This document shows positions 18,963 to 27,939 of a DNA stretch of 64,000 nucleotides, piece after piece. A program made the position numbers and the translations under genes. The notes beneath the pieces are model-generated. The model was not told the origin of the DNA. It worked only from the letters and a program-made list of their open reading frames with translations, and made no database searches. The stretch lies in the NCBI GenBank assembly GCA_020073485.1, contig JAIQFB010000012.1, positions 105,844-169,843 of the forward strand, in the 5' to 3' direction. Source of the DNA: Terriglobia bacterium (lineage in GTDB: Bacteria > Acidobacteriota > Terriglobia > Acidiferrales > UBA7541). The first letter of the stretch is position 1. Each line of letters begins with the position of its first letter.

Positions 18963-19358
18963 ATGAACATCAGATTCTTCCTAGCGTTCGTTGCGGTTCT
19001 GTTCGCGGTTTCCATTCCTCTGTTCGCGCACCACGGCGCTTCCATCTACGAATCCACGAAATTGACGACTTTGAAAGGAATCGTGGTGGAATACAAATTC
19101 ATGAACCCGCACACCGAATTGTCCCTGGACGTGAATGACGGCTCCGGCAAAACCCAGCGCTGGAGCACCGAGGCGGCCAGCCTGGTCACCATGTCACGGA
19201 TGGGCTGGACCAGGGACATGTTCAAGCCCGGAGACCAAATCACGGTCACCGGCAACATCGCGAAAAACGGAACTTACGCGATGCGCCTGCGAACTGTCCT
19301 CGCTCCCAACGGCAAACTCTACACCATCGATCGCGGCGAAGATTACGCGGGGCAATAA
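18963..19358 (+). CDS. DUF6152 family secreted protein (copy 2)
   Basis: Exported 131-residue paralogue of the protein at 5558-5959. A signal peptide ending IPLFA is followed by HHGASIYES, again placing His at the predicted mature N-terminus. The LTTLKGIVVEYKFMNPHTE block and GDQITVTGNIAKNGTYAMR match the first copy in order and spacing. The ATG follows TTGAGG. It is followed after 64 nt by the partner gene, just as in the first module. The in-frame open reading region extends far upstream over rnhB, but the signal peptide fixes the start. Function unknown. Confidence 0.87.
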   Translation: MNIRFFLAFVAVLFAVSIPLFAHHGASIYESTKLTTLKGIVVEYKFMNPHTELSLDVNDGSGKTQRWSTEAASLVTMSRMGWTRDMFKPGDQITVTGNIAKNGTYAMRLRTVLAPNGKLYTIDRGEDYAGQ

Positions 19359-19422
19359 TCGGATTTCGCGAGCTAGGTAAAGGTACAACTTTTTCCGCCA
19401 CGGATATTGAAGGAGCCAGAGA

Positions 19423-20217
19423 ATGCGCTATCGCTGGATTGGCGCGGTGTTCGCGGTCGTGCTGCTCGCTTGCTCGTTCATTTGGCTGCACCCGACCGGC
19501 AAGAAATCGTCCGTCGTTAAAGCGCAGGCGGCGCCCTCGGTGCCGGACATCTCCGGAGTCTGGCGGCGTTCGCGGCGCCCGCCGGATAACGCCCGCAAGT
19601 ACACCATTTTTGAGCTGGCCATGTCGATCACGACCGAGGAGCCTTCCATGACGCCGTGGGGCATGGCCCGGTTCAAGGCCAACAAACCCAACTTCGGCCC
19701 CCGCGCCGTTCCGCTATCGCAGACCAACGACCCGGCGATGAAATGTTTTCCGCCCGGCGTGCCGCGCATCTACCTCATGCGCGCCGAACCGGTGGAGATC
19801 ATGCAAGTCCCGGGGCGCGTGGTCATGCTGTTTGAATACGATCACTTTGTGCGGCAGATTTACACGGACGGGCGCCCCCATGCCCAGGATCCGCCGCCGT
19901 CGTGGATGGGAGACGCGATCGGCCGGTGGGAAGGCGATACGCTCGTAATCGACACGGTCGGATTCAATGACATCAGCTGGCTCGATAACGTGGGCCATCC
20001 GCACAGCGACCAGTTGCACGTCGTCGAACGCGTGCGACGCGTCGACCACGACACGTTGACGATCGACACGACCATCGACGACCCCAAGACCTACGCGAAA
20101 CCCTGGGGCGGGCATGCAGTCCTGGAATTAAAGCCGGATTGGAATCTGGGGGAAATGGTCTGCGAGGACGATATCAACTTCAGCGATTTGCAGAAAAAAT
20201 CGGAGGGAAGTAAATAG
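19423..20217 (+). CDS. Secreted DUF6152-partner protein (copy 2), unknown function
   Basis: Exported 264-residue protein related to that at 6012-6809. N-terminal hydrophobic segment (AVFAVVLLACSFIWL) then PDISGVW, matching DFSGVW of the first copy. The C-terminal part has IGRWEGDTLVIDTVGFND, ERVRRVDHDTLTIDT and DDPKTYAKPW, the same three blocks with equal spacing. A GAAGGAGCCAG site precedes the ATG. It ends at a hairpin shared with the convergent rplS gene. No known catalytic motif recognised. Confidence 0.82.
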   Translation: MRYRWIGAVFAVVLLACSFIWLHPTGKKSSVVKAQAAPSVPDISGVWRRSRRPPDNARKYTIFELAMSITTEEPSMTPWGMARFKANKPNFGPRAVPLSQTNDPAMKCFPPGVPRIYLMRAEPVEIMQVPGRVVMLFEYDHFVRQIYTDGRPHAQDPPPSWMGDAIGRWEGDTLVIDTVGFNDISWLDNVGHPHSDQLHVVERVRRVDHDTLTIDTTIDDPKTYAKPWGGHAVLELKPDWNLGEMVCEDDINFSDLQKKSEGSK

Positions 20218-20243
20218 CGCGGCCGCAAACTCGCCGGCCGCGC
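20217..20243. terminator. Hairpin between convergent genes
   Basis: Perfect 9-bp inverted repeat GCGCGGCCG / CGGCCGCGC with a 9-nt loop starts at the stop codon of the secreted protein gene and lies 22 nt from the end of rplS, which converges on it. It could terminate both transcripts; no clear U-run follows on the plus strand. Confidence 0.45.
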
Positions 20244-20265
20244 CCGAATCTGTCGCCCGAAAAAA

Positions 20266-20658
20266 TCAGGACTGCTTTTCTTCCGCCGCGGTTTCCGGAG
20301 TTTCGACGCGGTCCACGCGCTGCAGGCGCGCGGCCTTGCCCTTGAGTCCGCGCAGGTAATAGAGCTTGGCGCGGCGCACGCGGCCTTGCCGCAAAACCTC
20401 GATTGAGCTGATCGAAGGCGAATTTACCGGGAACACGCGCTCGATGCCCACTCCAAAACTTACCCGGCGGACGGTGAAGCTCGCTCCCGTCGATTTTCCG
20501 CGCTTTTTGATCACTACGCCTTCAAACGGCTGGATGCGCTCTTTTTCGCCTTCGCCCTCTTTCAGGCGAACGTGGATGCGTACGGTGTCGCCCGCGCGCA
20601 GCGCAGGCAGGTCTTTCCGCACTTGTGCTTCCTGAAACTTCTCAATGACGCGATTCAT
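20266..20658 (-). CDS. rplS: 50S ribosomal protein L19
   Basis: Ribosomal protein at the 30S-50S interface. The 130 residues match L19 throughout: [23 protein letters not shown] segment, [29 protein letters not shown] and [19 protein letters not shown] variable acidic tail follows. Normally it is cotranscribed behind trmD; here trmD is about 16.6 kb away on the same strand, so rplS must use its own promoter. A small hairpin lies just upstream at 20676-20694. Confidence 0.97.
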   Translation of the reverse strand: MNRVIEKFQEAQVRKDLPALRAGDTVRIHVRLKEGEGEKERIQPFEGVVIKKRGKSTGASFTVRRVSFGVGIERVFPVNSPSISSIEVLRQGRVRRAKLYYLRGLKGKAARLQRVDRVETPETAAEEKQS

Positions 20659-20675
20659 GGCTCAGATTCCCGGCA

Positions 20676-20694
20676 GACCCACTCAGGTGGGGTC
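20676..20694 (-). promoter_or_regulatory. Small hairpin in the rplS leader
   Basis: Inverted repeat GACCCAC / GTGGGGTC (one bulge) with a TCAG loop, 18 nt upstream of the rplS start. It could be an autoregulatory leader structure or a repeat fragment. The evidence is only the base pairing. Confidence 0.3.
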
Positions 20695-20743
20695 AGCACT
20701 GCTTTAGGCAAACGCTAATTGTAGCGGAAACGACTGATATTCG

Positions 20744-21793
20744 CTACGAATTTTTCCAGGCGGCGGCCGGGGGACGTGGCAATTCCTCCCCCGCTTCGTT
20801 CGCCCTGCCGCGTTCGATAAACGCATGGCCGACGCAACGGTCGACCACGTAGATGGGGCGGGCCTTAATCTCTTCGTAAATGCGGCCAATATATTCCCCG
20901 ATGATGCCCAGGAAAAAAAGGAGGGTGCCGGAGAGAAACGTCATCACCACGATTTCCGCCGCGAAACCCCGCACCGTCTGATGCAGGAATATCTTTTTGT
21001 AGATCGTATCCAGCGCATAGACAATCGACACTGCCATGGCCGAGGCGCCCAGCACCGAGGCCGCCCTGATCGGGACGATGGAAAACGCAAAAATACCGTC
21101 GGCAGCGAATTTCAACCGTTTCAGAGCGCTATATTTGCTCTCGCCGGAGTGGCGTTCCGAGCGTTCCACAACGATACCCGTCTGGCGGAATCCCACCCAG
21201 CTGCGCATGCCTCGCAGATAGCGATGGTGCTCGGTCATTTCCCGGAGTTGCCGGACCACCCGGCGCGACATTAATCCGCAATCTCCCGCATCGAGCGGAA
21301 GCTTGATATCCGAAAGCTGCGACATCACGCGATAGAAAAGGTAGAAGCACAGCCGCAACCACCACACTTCCTTGCGCCCTTTGCGCTGCGCGTACACTAC
21401 ATCGTATCCATCGTAGAATTTTTCGACGAACTCCGGAATGATTTCCGGCGGATCCTGCAGGTCGCCGTCGATCACGATCACCGCGTCACCCGTCCCGTAG
21501 TCCAAAGCGGCAGTGAGCGCGGCCTGGTGGCCGAAATTTCGCGAGAGGGAGACTACTTTCAGGCGGGAATCTCTTGCGGCGGCGTCCTCAAGAATCTCCA
21601 GTGTCCGGTCCATGCTTCCGTCGTCCACAATCACAATTTCGTGCGGTCCGCCCGGCAAGGCATCGAGCACGGCGCCCACCCGAGCCAGGGATTCCGGCAG
21701 CACGGACTCCTCGTTGTGCACCGGGATGAGGACCGAAACCCGCGCGGGGGCGCCGTCGGTTCTGCGCCGTCTTTCGATTGGATGGTCGGTCAT
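20744..21793 (-). CDS. GT2 family glycosyltransferase, polyprenyl-phosphate sugar synthase type
   Basis: Transfers a sugar from a nucleotide donor to undecaprenyl phosphate at the inner membrane face, by analogy with ArnC/GtrB/DPM1. The GT-A domain shows VSVLIPVHNEESVLPES, IVIVDDGSMDRT, LSRNFGHQAALTAALDYGTGD and the donor-binding DGDLQDPPE; two C-terminal membrane helices (about residues 230-260 and 270-300) match the GtrB-type topology. The frame is open to a GTG at 21814; the ATG at 21793 gives 349 residues. It is the first enzyme of an island of membrane glycosyltransferase-like proteins and would make the lipid-linked donor for them. Confidence 0.88.
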   Translation of the reverse strand: MTDHPIERRRRTDGAPARVSVLIPVHNEESVLPESLARVGAVLDALPGGPHEIVIVDDGSMDRTLEILEDAAARDSRLKVVSLSRNFGHQAALTAALDYGTGDAVIVIDGDLQDPPEIIPEFVEKFYDGYDVVYAQRKGRKEVWWLRLCFYLFYRVMSQLSDIKLPLDAGDCGLMSRRVVRQLREMTEHHRYLRGMRSWVGFRQTGIVVERSERHSGESKYSALKRLKFAADGIFAFSIVPIRAASVLGASAMAVSIVYALDTIYKKIFLHQTVRGFAAEIVVMTFLSGTLLFFLGIIGEYIGRIYEEIKARPIYVVDRCVGHAFIERGRANEAGEELPRPPAAAWKNS

Positions 21794-21972
21794 TCGTGGC
21801 TTTTCAGGCGACACCAGGAGCTACGGAAGAATGACCATCTGCTCCTGCGGCCGCGAAGACAGAGTAACGTTCCCCCGCGGACTCAACAAGCCGCTGTGCC
21901 CTTGGAGGCAACACAGTTTCGAGCGCGCGAGGAATGCTGCCGATTCGCTTCTATAGATCGCGCTCGACCCTG

Positions 21973-23754
21973 TCACCGCAGCAGGGAGGAACCGTGTTCC
22001 ACAGTCGCCAATTGCGATGGCTCGTCGGCGCCCGGATAGGGGAGCAATCGAGAACGCGACTTGTCCGGGTCCAAGAGCCAAACCCGGCGAGCGTGAAAAT
22101 AGTGGATGAGTTCCTGGTTCTGGACCGTGTCCATATCCCGCGCCCAGACGACCTTCGATCCGTCAATGTCGCTGGAGTTGTAGACCCATTCGTCATGAAC
22201 GCTGTGCCAGGGTTCATACCGGACAATGACCAGATGCTGGCCGGGTATTTCCGCGAGTTGGTTGGCGATCTGCGCGCGGTCCACATTTCCGATGTGCACC
22301 GAATACCAGGAGTGAGGCCAATCTTGCGTGATGTAAAACCCGCTCGCGATCTGGACTGCTCCCAGCACCAGGGAAACGGCGCACAAAATCGGCACCGCGC
22401 GCATGGCCAGCAGACCGATCGGACGGCGCTGACGGCCCCACACGCGGACATAGCGCATCGCCTGCACAATGAAACATAGGAAGACGCATGTCAGCGGAGC
22501 TGCGTAGTGCGGCGCGTACTGCACTTCCAGGAACAGACCGATGAGGGTTACCGCCGCCACCACGGACAAGAAACGCAGCCGCGTCAGAAACACGCTCCGG
22601 AACCCACCCATGAATAACGCCATCAGCAACGGGAGCCCGAGAGCGGCCCCAAAATAAAATGCCGAAAGTCTTTTGATCTTTAACCAGGTCACAGTGGCGA
22701 ATCCGCCCACGGTTTGCACCGCCTGGTACTGGGGCAGTTGAAAGTTGACGTAGAAATCTCGAAAAACCTTGAAACGGTAGGAAGGAATTGGCCTAACGGA
22801 CTGCCATGGGAAGTAGGGAACGGGATTCATGGTGCTCATATTGACGTCATACCCTGTATGCAGTGGATTGCCGGTGACGCGCCAGTTGTAGTAGCCCATG
22901 GCCGCGAATGTCAGGCCCATGAGCAGCGCCAAAGGCAAAACGACTCGCTTCAACGATTCGATTAGTGCTGGTCCACTCCGTCCCGTCATCCACACCAGCA
23001 GCCCCACTGCAACCGGAAGACTGAGTACGAGTCCTTCATACGGGCGGACGTTTGCGAGGATCGCGAGCCCCACTCCCATGGCTAAAACATCGAAAAGGCG
23101 CAGGTGTTTCTTGATTCTGGGAAGGGCCCCGAGCACTAACGCTCCGGCGGCCGCCGCAATTGCTCCTCCCCAGTACGAATCGGACCAGTAGCTGAACACC
23201 GCGAACCGCATCACCACCAGCGCGCCGCCGACGAGAGCCCACTTCGGGGGGAGCCAGCCCTGCAGCATCCAGCACACTGCGGTGCACATTAGTCCAATGC
23301 TTAGCCAGACGCCGATAAACGCATGGCCTCCGATGATTTTTCCTGCCGCCAGCAGAAGGCCCTGCATCGGCGGGATGATTCCCGTGTAGGTGGGATGCTG
23401 CAGGACATGAAACGTCTCCAGGTGCGCGGCCATCGGATGGGCCGGATTGGTTAACCGAAAATGAGCGAACGTATCCCCCATCAGCAGGTCTTCGAATTCA
23501 TCGTGGATGGATGGCACCGGAACCGGCAGGATCGGCAACACAATCGCGCGCGCCGCCAGGGCACCCGCGCCGGTAAGGATCACCGCGAGGCGCCGCCGCA
23601 GCGCAATACGCGCGAGCCCGCGCTCCCATCGAGCAAAGCGAGTCGATCCGAGGCGCGGGAAGAAATACGATATGCCAACCGCGAAGAAAACCAGGTAGGT
23701 CTCCACCACCTCAACCTGGTGCCCTCGGATAAATGTGGATAAGAAAAAAGACAT
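21973..23754 (-). CDS. Polytopic membrane protein, putative GT-C glycosyltransferase (paralogue A)
   Basis: A 593-residue integral membrane protein with about ten to twelve hydrophobic spans and a soluble C-terminal part (about residues 490-593). After the first spans comes SIHDEFEDLLMGDTFAHFRL, then NPAHPM, TFHVLQHPTY and PPMQGLLLAAGK; the protein at 27940-29802 has the same blocks in the same order, so these are paralogues. An acidic motif in the first large external loop is typical of GT-C lipid-linked sugar transferases (GT39, GT83 type); assignment to GT-C is an inference. The ATG at 23754 may not be the true start; GTG codons at 23709 and 23706 align better with the paralogue. Confidence 0.72.
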   Translation of the reverse strand: MSFFLSTFIRGHQVEVVETYLVFFAVGISYFFPRLGSTRFARWERGLARIALRRRLAVILTGAGALAARAIVLPILPVPVPSIHDEFEDLLMGDTFAHFRLTNPAHPMAAHLETFHVLQHPTYTGIIPPMQGLLLAAGKIIGGHAFIGVWLSIGLMCTAVCWMLQGWLPPKWALVGGALVVMRFAVFSYWSDSYWGGAIAAAAGALVLGALPRIKKHLRLFDVLAMGVGLAILANVRPYEGLVLSLPVAVGLLVWMTGRSGPALIESLKRVVLPLALLMGLTFAAMGYYNWRVTGNPLHTGYDVNMSTMNPVPYFPWQSVRPIPSYRFKVFRDFYVNFQLPQYQAVQTVGGFATVTWLKIKRLSAFYFGAALGLPLLMALFMGGFRSVFLTRLRFLSVVAAVTLIGLFLEVQYAPHYAAPLTCVFLCFIVQAMRYVRVWGRQRRPIGLLAMRAVPILCAVSLVLGAVQIASGFYITQDWPHSWYSVHIGNVDRAQIANQLAEIPGQHLVIVRYEPWHSVHDEWVYNSSDIDGSKVVWARDMDTVQNQELIHYFHARRVWLLDPDKSRSRLLPYPGADEPSQLATVEHGSSLLR

Positions 23755-24050
23755 CGGTGTCCCGCAAGAAACGGGCTAGAAATCCAGAATGACGGGTGTG
23801 TCCCTGCAAATGCATCGTAGCAGTGGCGCAAATTGATTGGAATCTTCGCGCCGCGGCGTGGCGCAAAAGAGTTATCCCATTGGCGAGATGGCCGCCAATT
23901 CGGAAGGGGCCGGCAAGGCTGGAAAACGATTGCAGTGTACAAGCGGACACCCGTTTCTGCCCGGGCGCAGTTGAAAGTTCGCGGTTATGGTAGAAATAAT
24001 GCGAGCGTGTTGTTTCGTCTTTTGCTCGACGGAGCTGCGACCTTGGAACT

Positions 24051-25892
24051 GTGCGCCTTCCGACGGCCGGGCGGATTCACCGCTGTAGCGTGACTTCCTC
24101 TTCCGCACATTCGGCCAACACCAAGAACCGCCTGGCAGCGGCAGCTTTATTGACCCCGGTCTTCTTGCTGTTGGCACTCTTCGTCGTGCGGTACATACGG
24201 CAAGAGAACTTCATCTACTATTGGGACTACGCCCAGTATCACGACTACTACATGGAACTGGGCACGCGGTTCGCGGCGAATCCGTTTCGTGCGCTGGACG
24301 TCGTTCTGCGGTCGGTGCGGAAGCAGGATTACAATTTGCTGCCGACATTGTTCCTACTGCCCCTCCGCCTCGTACTTGGACCGGGTAGACTGGCTTACAT
24401 CCTGTCGATGACGGTGATTTTTGTTTTTCCGTCGACCGCGATTTTTTCGCTCCTTGTAAAGAAATTAAGAGGCGGCAATGCAGTTCATACTGCATATGAA
24501 GACATAGGACTTACGGTGATTTCAGTATTGGCTCTGGCCACACTGCCGCAACTGTGGATCCCTGTATTGCTCGGGTATATCGATGTGGGTGGACTCATCA
24601 TCATTTTTGCCGTGCTCCTGCTGTATTTTCGCGCGGACTTTGCGAAGCAGAATTGCCGGAATCTGATGTCCATCGCTCTTCTTCTGAGCCTATTGATCTT
24701 GTACCGGAGGTGGTACGCCTATTGGGTGGTAGGTTTCTTTGGAGCGCTAGCAGTGAGCGAGGGTATGCGATTCGCGCGAGACACGGAACGTCGCGCGCAA
24801 TGGAAGGTTGTCGTCAAGAACGCGTTGGCCTTGGGCGTCGTCTCTAATCTTTCGATCTTTCTCATCGCCACTCCCATCGCGCGGAGAATGCTGTCGACGG
24901 ACTACCGGGATATCTATTCCGCCTATCGGTCGAGTCACCCGTTCGCTCAAAACTTTGCGGCGCTCGGCAGCCATTTCGGACTGCTAACGCTTATTCTGGC
25001 GGGGCTTGGGATTGTGTTCTCCGGAATGCGCGCCGGGAGGCGTCCTCTCGTCTATTTCCTTTGCGTTCAGTTTGTCATCGCCTTCGCGCTCTTTACGCGA
25101 ACGCAAAACTTCGTCGTTTATGTTGGAACGGACGAATTCGGGGGGCAACATATCTATGGGGCGCTTGCCGCCATTGCGCTTTTCCTGGCGCTTTTTGTGC
25201 AAGATGTTTTCCTGCGGGCCAAGACCGGAATCGGCAAGGCGGCAGTCCTCGTTGTTTTCCTGATCATGTGCGCCGCCAATTTTTCCGCGACCTTTCTGCC
25301 CGGCGCAAATCCGCTTCCGGGCCCCGTGGAATTTGCCTTGCCGCGCGTGAGGCAATATCCGATGGTGCGGACGGATCTGGACCAACTGCGCGCTCTGCTC
25401 GACGCGTTGACCGACATCACCAGGGATTCGGAATCCACCATTTACATTCTCGCGAGTTCTTATCGATTGAATTCCAGCATTGTGCACGAAGCCTGCATGC
25501 ACCTGGACCCGGCCCACGGCGCGCTGGCGCACAAGATTGCCGCCACGAACGACGTGGATAAGAGAGACGGTTTCCCGATTCCGTTCCTGATGGCTCGCTA
25601 CGTCGTGTTGACTCTTCCGACTGCCTATCACCTCGCCCCGCAAGACCAACGCGTGATCGGGGTCCTTGCCGAACAACTTGTGAAGGACGAAGGGATAGGC
25701 AAATTCTATGAAAAGATGAATTTCGTTTTCCGGTTGGAAGATGGCAGCAGCGTTGTCATCTACAAGAAAGTCCGGCCCCTGGATCCGGGCGACGTGAAAA
25801 GTCTATCTGATAAGTTTCTTGAATTTTATCCAAGCCATAAGGAGCTGTTTGTAATTTCGCCGGACGTGATTCGGCAAGTTAGCGCGCTATAG
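24051..25892 (+). CDS. Polytopic membrane protein, putative GT-C-like
   Basis: A 613-residue membrane protein with about ten spans and a soluble C-terminal domain (about residues 440-613). The first external loop contains YYWDYAQYHDYYMELG, an acidic/aromatic motif placed as in GT-C sugar transferases. It is not closely similar to its neighbours. The start is a GTG at 24051; a GTG at 24090 is an alternative, and neither has a good ribosome site. It is divergent from the gene at 21973. Its sequence looks richer in A/T than the flanking genes. It is followed after about 80 nt by another such protein. Function inferred from topology and context only. Confidence 0.65.
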   Translation: MRLPTAGRIHRCSVTSSSAHSANTKNRLAAAALLTPVFLLLALFVVRYIRQENFIYYWDYAQYHDYYMELGTRFAANPFRALDVVLRSVRKQDYNLLPTLFLLPLRLVLGPGRLAYILSMTVIFVFPSTAIFSLLVKKLRGGNAVHTAYEDIGLTVISVLALATLPQLWIPVLLGYIDVGGLIIIFAVLLLYFRADFAKQNCRNLMSIALLLSLLILYRRWYAYWVVGFFGALAVSEGMRFARDTERRAQWKVVVKNALALGVVSNLSIFLIATPIARRMLSTDYRDIYSAYRSSHPFAQNFAALGSHFGLLTLILAGLGIVFSGMRAGRRPLVYFLCVQFVIAFALFTRTQNFVVYVGTDEFGGQHIYGALAAIALFLALFVQDVFLRAKTGIGKAAVLVVFLIMCAANFSATFLPGANPLPGPVEFALPRVRQYPMVRTDLDQLRALLDALTDITRDSESTIYILASSYRLNSSIVHEACMHLDPAHGALAHKIAATNDVDKRDGFPIPFLMARYVVLTLPTAYHLAPQDQRVIGVLAEQLVKDEGIGKFYEKMNFVFRLEDGSSVVIYKKVRPLDPGDVKSLSDKFLEFYPSHKELFVISPDVIRQVSAL

Positions 25893-25975
25893 ATTTAGTG
25901 AAATCTTCAAGTCTAGGCTTGGCGCTGCTCTGGGCAGAGATTTCTTGCGTCGAGGATAGTTTAAGGACCACTAAG

Positions 25976-27703
25976 ATGCGCGAGCTAAGAGTCAAATCGG
26001 AAATTCCGGACAATAACGTGGGTCATCCGCAGTCCCCGTCGCCACATCGCCCACGGAGCCTCGCGCAGTTTGCCGCTACGATCGGGCGGAGGGCCATGAC
26101 TGGTGTAGAGTCGATTTACGGCGATACAGGCGCTGCCCATAGGCGGTTGATCGCTTTGGCCATGTTCGTCGTCTGGCTTGGTGTTGTTTCTTTTCTTGCA
26201 TGGACGCATCTGGTTTGGCGCGATGAAGTGAGGGCGCTATCGAAAGCCCTGCAGGGAGACTCTGTATTCGCCATGCTCAAGGCGCTTCGCGGGGAGGGTC
26301 ATCCAGCTGTTTGGTACTTGCTTCTTCGCGCAGCGCATACGTTGGTCCCACGTCCTGAGGTTCTGCTGCTTGTTTCCATCGTTGTCGCAGCCGTTGCAGC
26401 GCTGATTCTCGTGCTACGTGCCCCCTTCAGTCTGCCGATTCTGGCTCTGATTCTGATTTCGCGCTTTTCGATGTACGAGTATTCCGTGATGGCCCGCAAC
26501 TACGGAATTAGCATGCTGCTTCTCTTCCTGTTCGCCGCCTTCTACGAGCGCCATCGCGATAGAGATTGTTTGCTGGGAGTGCTCTTGTTTTTGCTGGCTA
26601 ACTGTAACGTGCATTCTGTACTGCTCGTCGGCGGGCTCCTGCTCTTTTGGTTTGTGGACATACTCTGCGGCGAAGCCACCAACAAAGTACGAAATATCCG
26701 TATGTTTCTCTACAATGCGGCCCTGGCGGCCATTGGCGTCGTGACCTGCTTCATAACGGTTTTCCCGACGGTGAGTGATACGATCGTGATTGACCCCAAG
26801 AGTGTCACATTTGAGACCCTGATTCAGGGAATGTTACTGCCTTGGCTGCAGTTGGACTTCTGGGGTCTTCCGGGCGCTGACAAGTTGGCGAGGCTAACGC
26901 TGCTTGGCAAGCCGTTGACGATGGTCAATTTTCTGATCTTATTCGGCAGCACTCTGGGGTTGATTCGACGGACGGGCGCCTTCCTTGCCGCTTTGACAAC
27001 TCTGGTTGGATTGTCCCTCATCTTCGTATTCCTCAGCCCTGGATTCTATCGTCATCAAGCCCTGTGGCTTGTGTTTTTGATCTGTATGTACTGGCTTAGA
27101 GTGTCCGGAAATGCGCATAAGGAGCCCGTTTTGCCTGCCCGACTGAAGCCGTTCGTCGGTCGGCTGTCAACCGCAGGCACGGCGCTGTTTGTGTTGGTTC
27201 TGCTTCTGCAGTCGTGGTACAGCGCTCAAAAGATCTTCGGAATTGTGATCGCTCCAGTCGCGGCGCTAGACAACCGCAACAATAATTTGAGATCGATTCT
27301 CGCAGGGTACCCAGAACTCAAGCAAGCCGTCATCGTCGCAGATCCCGATTTTCTTTTGGAGACCCTGCCCTACTATGTCTCAAACTCAATCTACCTCATG
27401 CGAGAGCAACGATATGGGAATGTAGTCCATTTCACACGCAAGGCTCAACTGGAGCTCAGCCTCGGCGATGTCCTGACCAATGGGCGGCGGCTCCGACAGG
27501 CGACGGGCAACCCGGTCGTAATCCTGCTGTCACATCAAATTGATCCTTCATCACCTATGAAGGTATATAGGGAGGGATATAACTGGACCTTTACGATTAC
27601 GCCCGAGCAAGCGCATACCTTTCAATTGTCAACCCGTCTTCTCAAACACCTAGCGCCGGCGGAAACTTCCGAACAATACTACGTATATGCCATGGACAAA
27701 TGA
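25976..27703 (+). CDS. Polytopic membrane protein, putative PMT/GT39-like glycosyltransferase
   Basis: A 575-residue membrane protein with about eleven hydrophobic spans and a C-terminal soluble part. The first external loop has WRDEVRALSKALQ and soon after GEGHPAVWYLLLR, which matches the D-E motif and the HP-x-x-x-YLLL motif common in GT39/GT83-type GT-C enzymes. The frame opens at a GTG at 25898 but the ATG at 25976 has AAGGA at good distance, so it is chosen. It follows the previous membrane gene and precedes paralogue B of the island. Likely moves a sugar from a polyprenyl-phosphate donor on the periplasmic side; acceptor unknown. Confidence 0.72.
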   Translation: MRELRVKSEIPDNNVGHPQSPSPHRPRSLAQFAATIGRRAMTGVESIYGDTGAAHRRLIALAMFVVWLGVVSFLAWTHLVWRDEVRALSKALQGDSVFAMLKALRGEGHPAVWYLLLRAAHTLVPRPEVLLLVSIVVAAVAALILVLRAPFSLPILALILISRFSMYEYSVMARNYGISMLLLFLFAAFYERHRDRDCLLGVLLFLLANCNVHSVLLVGGLLLFWFVDILCGEATNKVRNIRMFLYNAALAAIGVVTCFITVFPTVSDTIVIDPKSVTFETLIQGMLLPWLQLDFWGLPGADKLARLTLLGKPLTMVNFLILFGSTLGLIRRTGAFLAALTTLVGLSLIFVFLSPGFYRHQALWLVFLICMYWLRVSGNAHKEPVLPARLKPFVGRLSTAGTALFVLVLLLQSWYSAQKIFGIVIAPVAALDNRNNNLRSILAGYPELKQAVIVADPDFLLETLPYYVSNSIYLMREQRYGNVVHFTRKAQLELSLGDVLTNGRRLRQATGNPVVILLSHQIDPSSPMKVYREGYNWTFTITPEQAHTFQLSTRLLKHLAPAETSEQYYVYAMDK

Positions 27704-27939
27704 GGTGGATGGTCTCGCGACGGCTATTGCCATTCCCGGCTTCGTTCGCCCGTGCAGCCCACAAACATGCTTGTTACGCGCGCCTGCGCTATCGTGCGGC
27801 GCGCACAATGGGAGTTCCTCGGAGAGCCACGAATTTCACTGCAATGCAAAACGCTAATCCCTCTGTCCCGTAAATCTGCTAGGATGCCCTCGAATCCATC
27901 GGATCGCGTGATCTTCCACTCAAAATCGGTGAATCCCCC

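Noticed and set aside
23734..23742. TGTGGATAA, a perfect DnaA box
   Set aside because: Single copy at the start of a coding region, about 21 kb from rpmH and 28 kb from parS, with no companion boxes or AT-rich element; likely chance.
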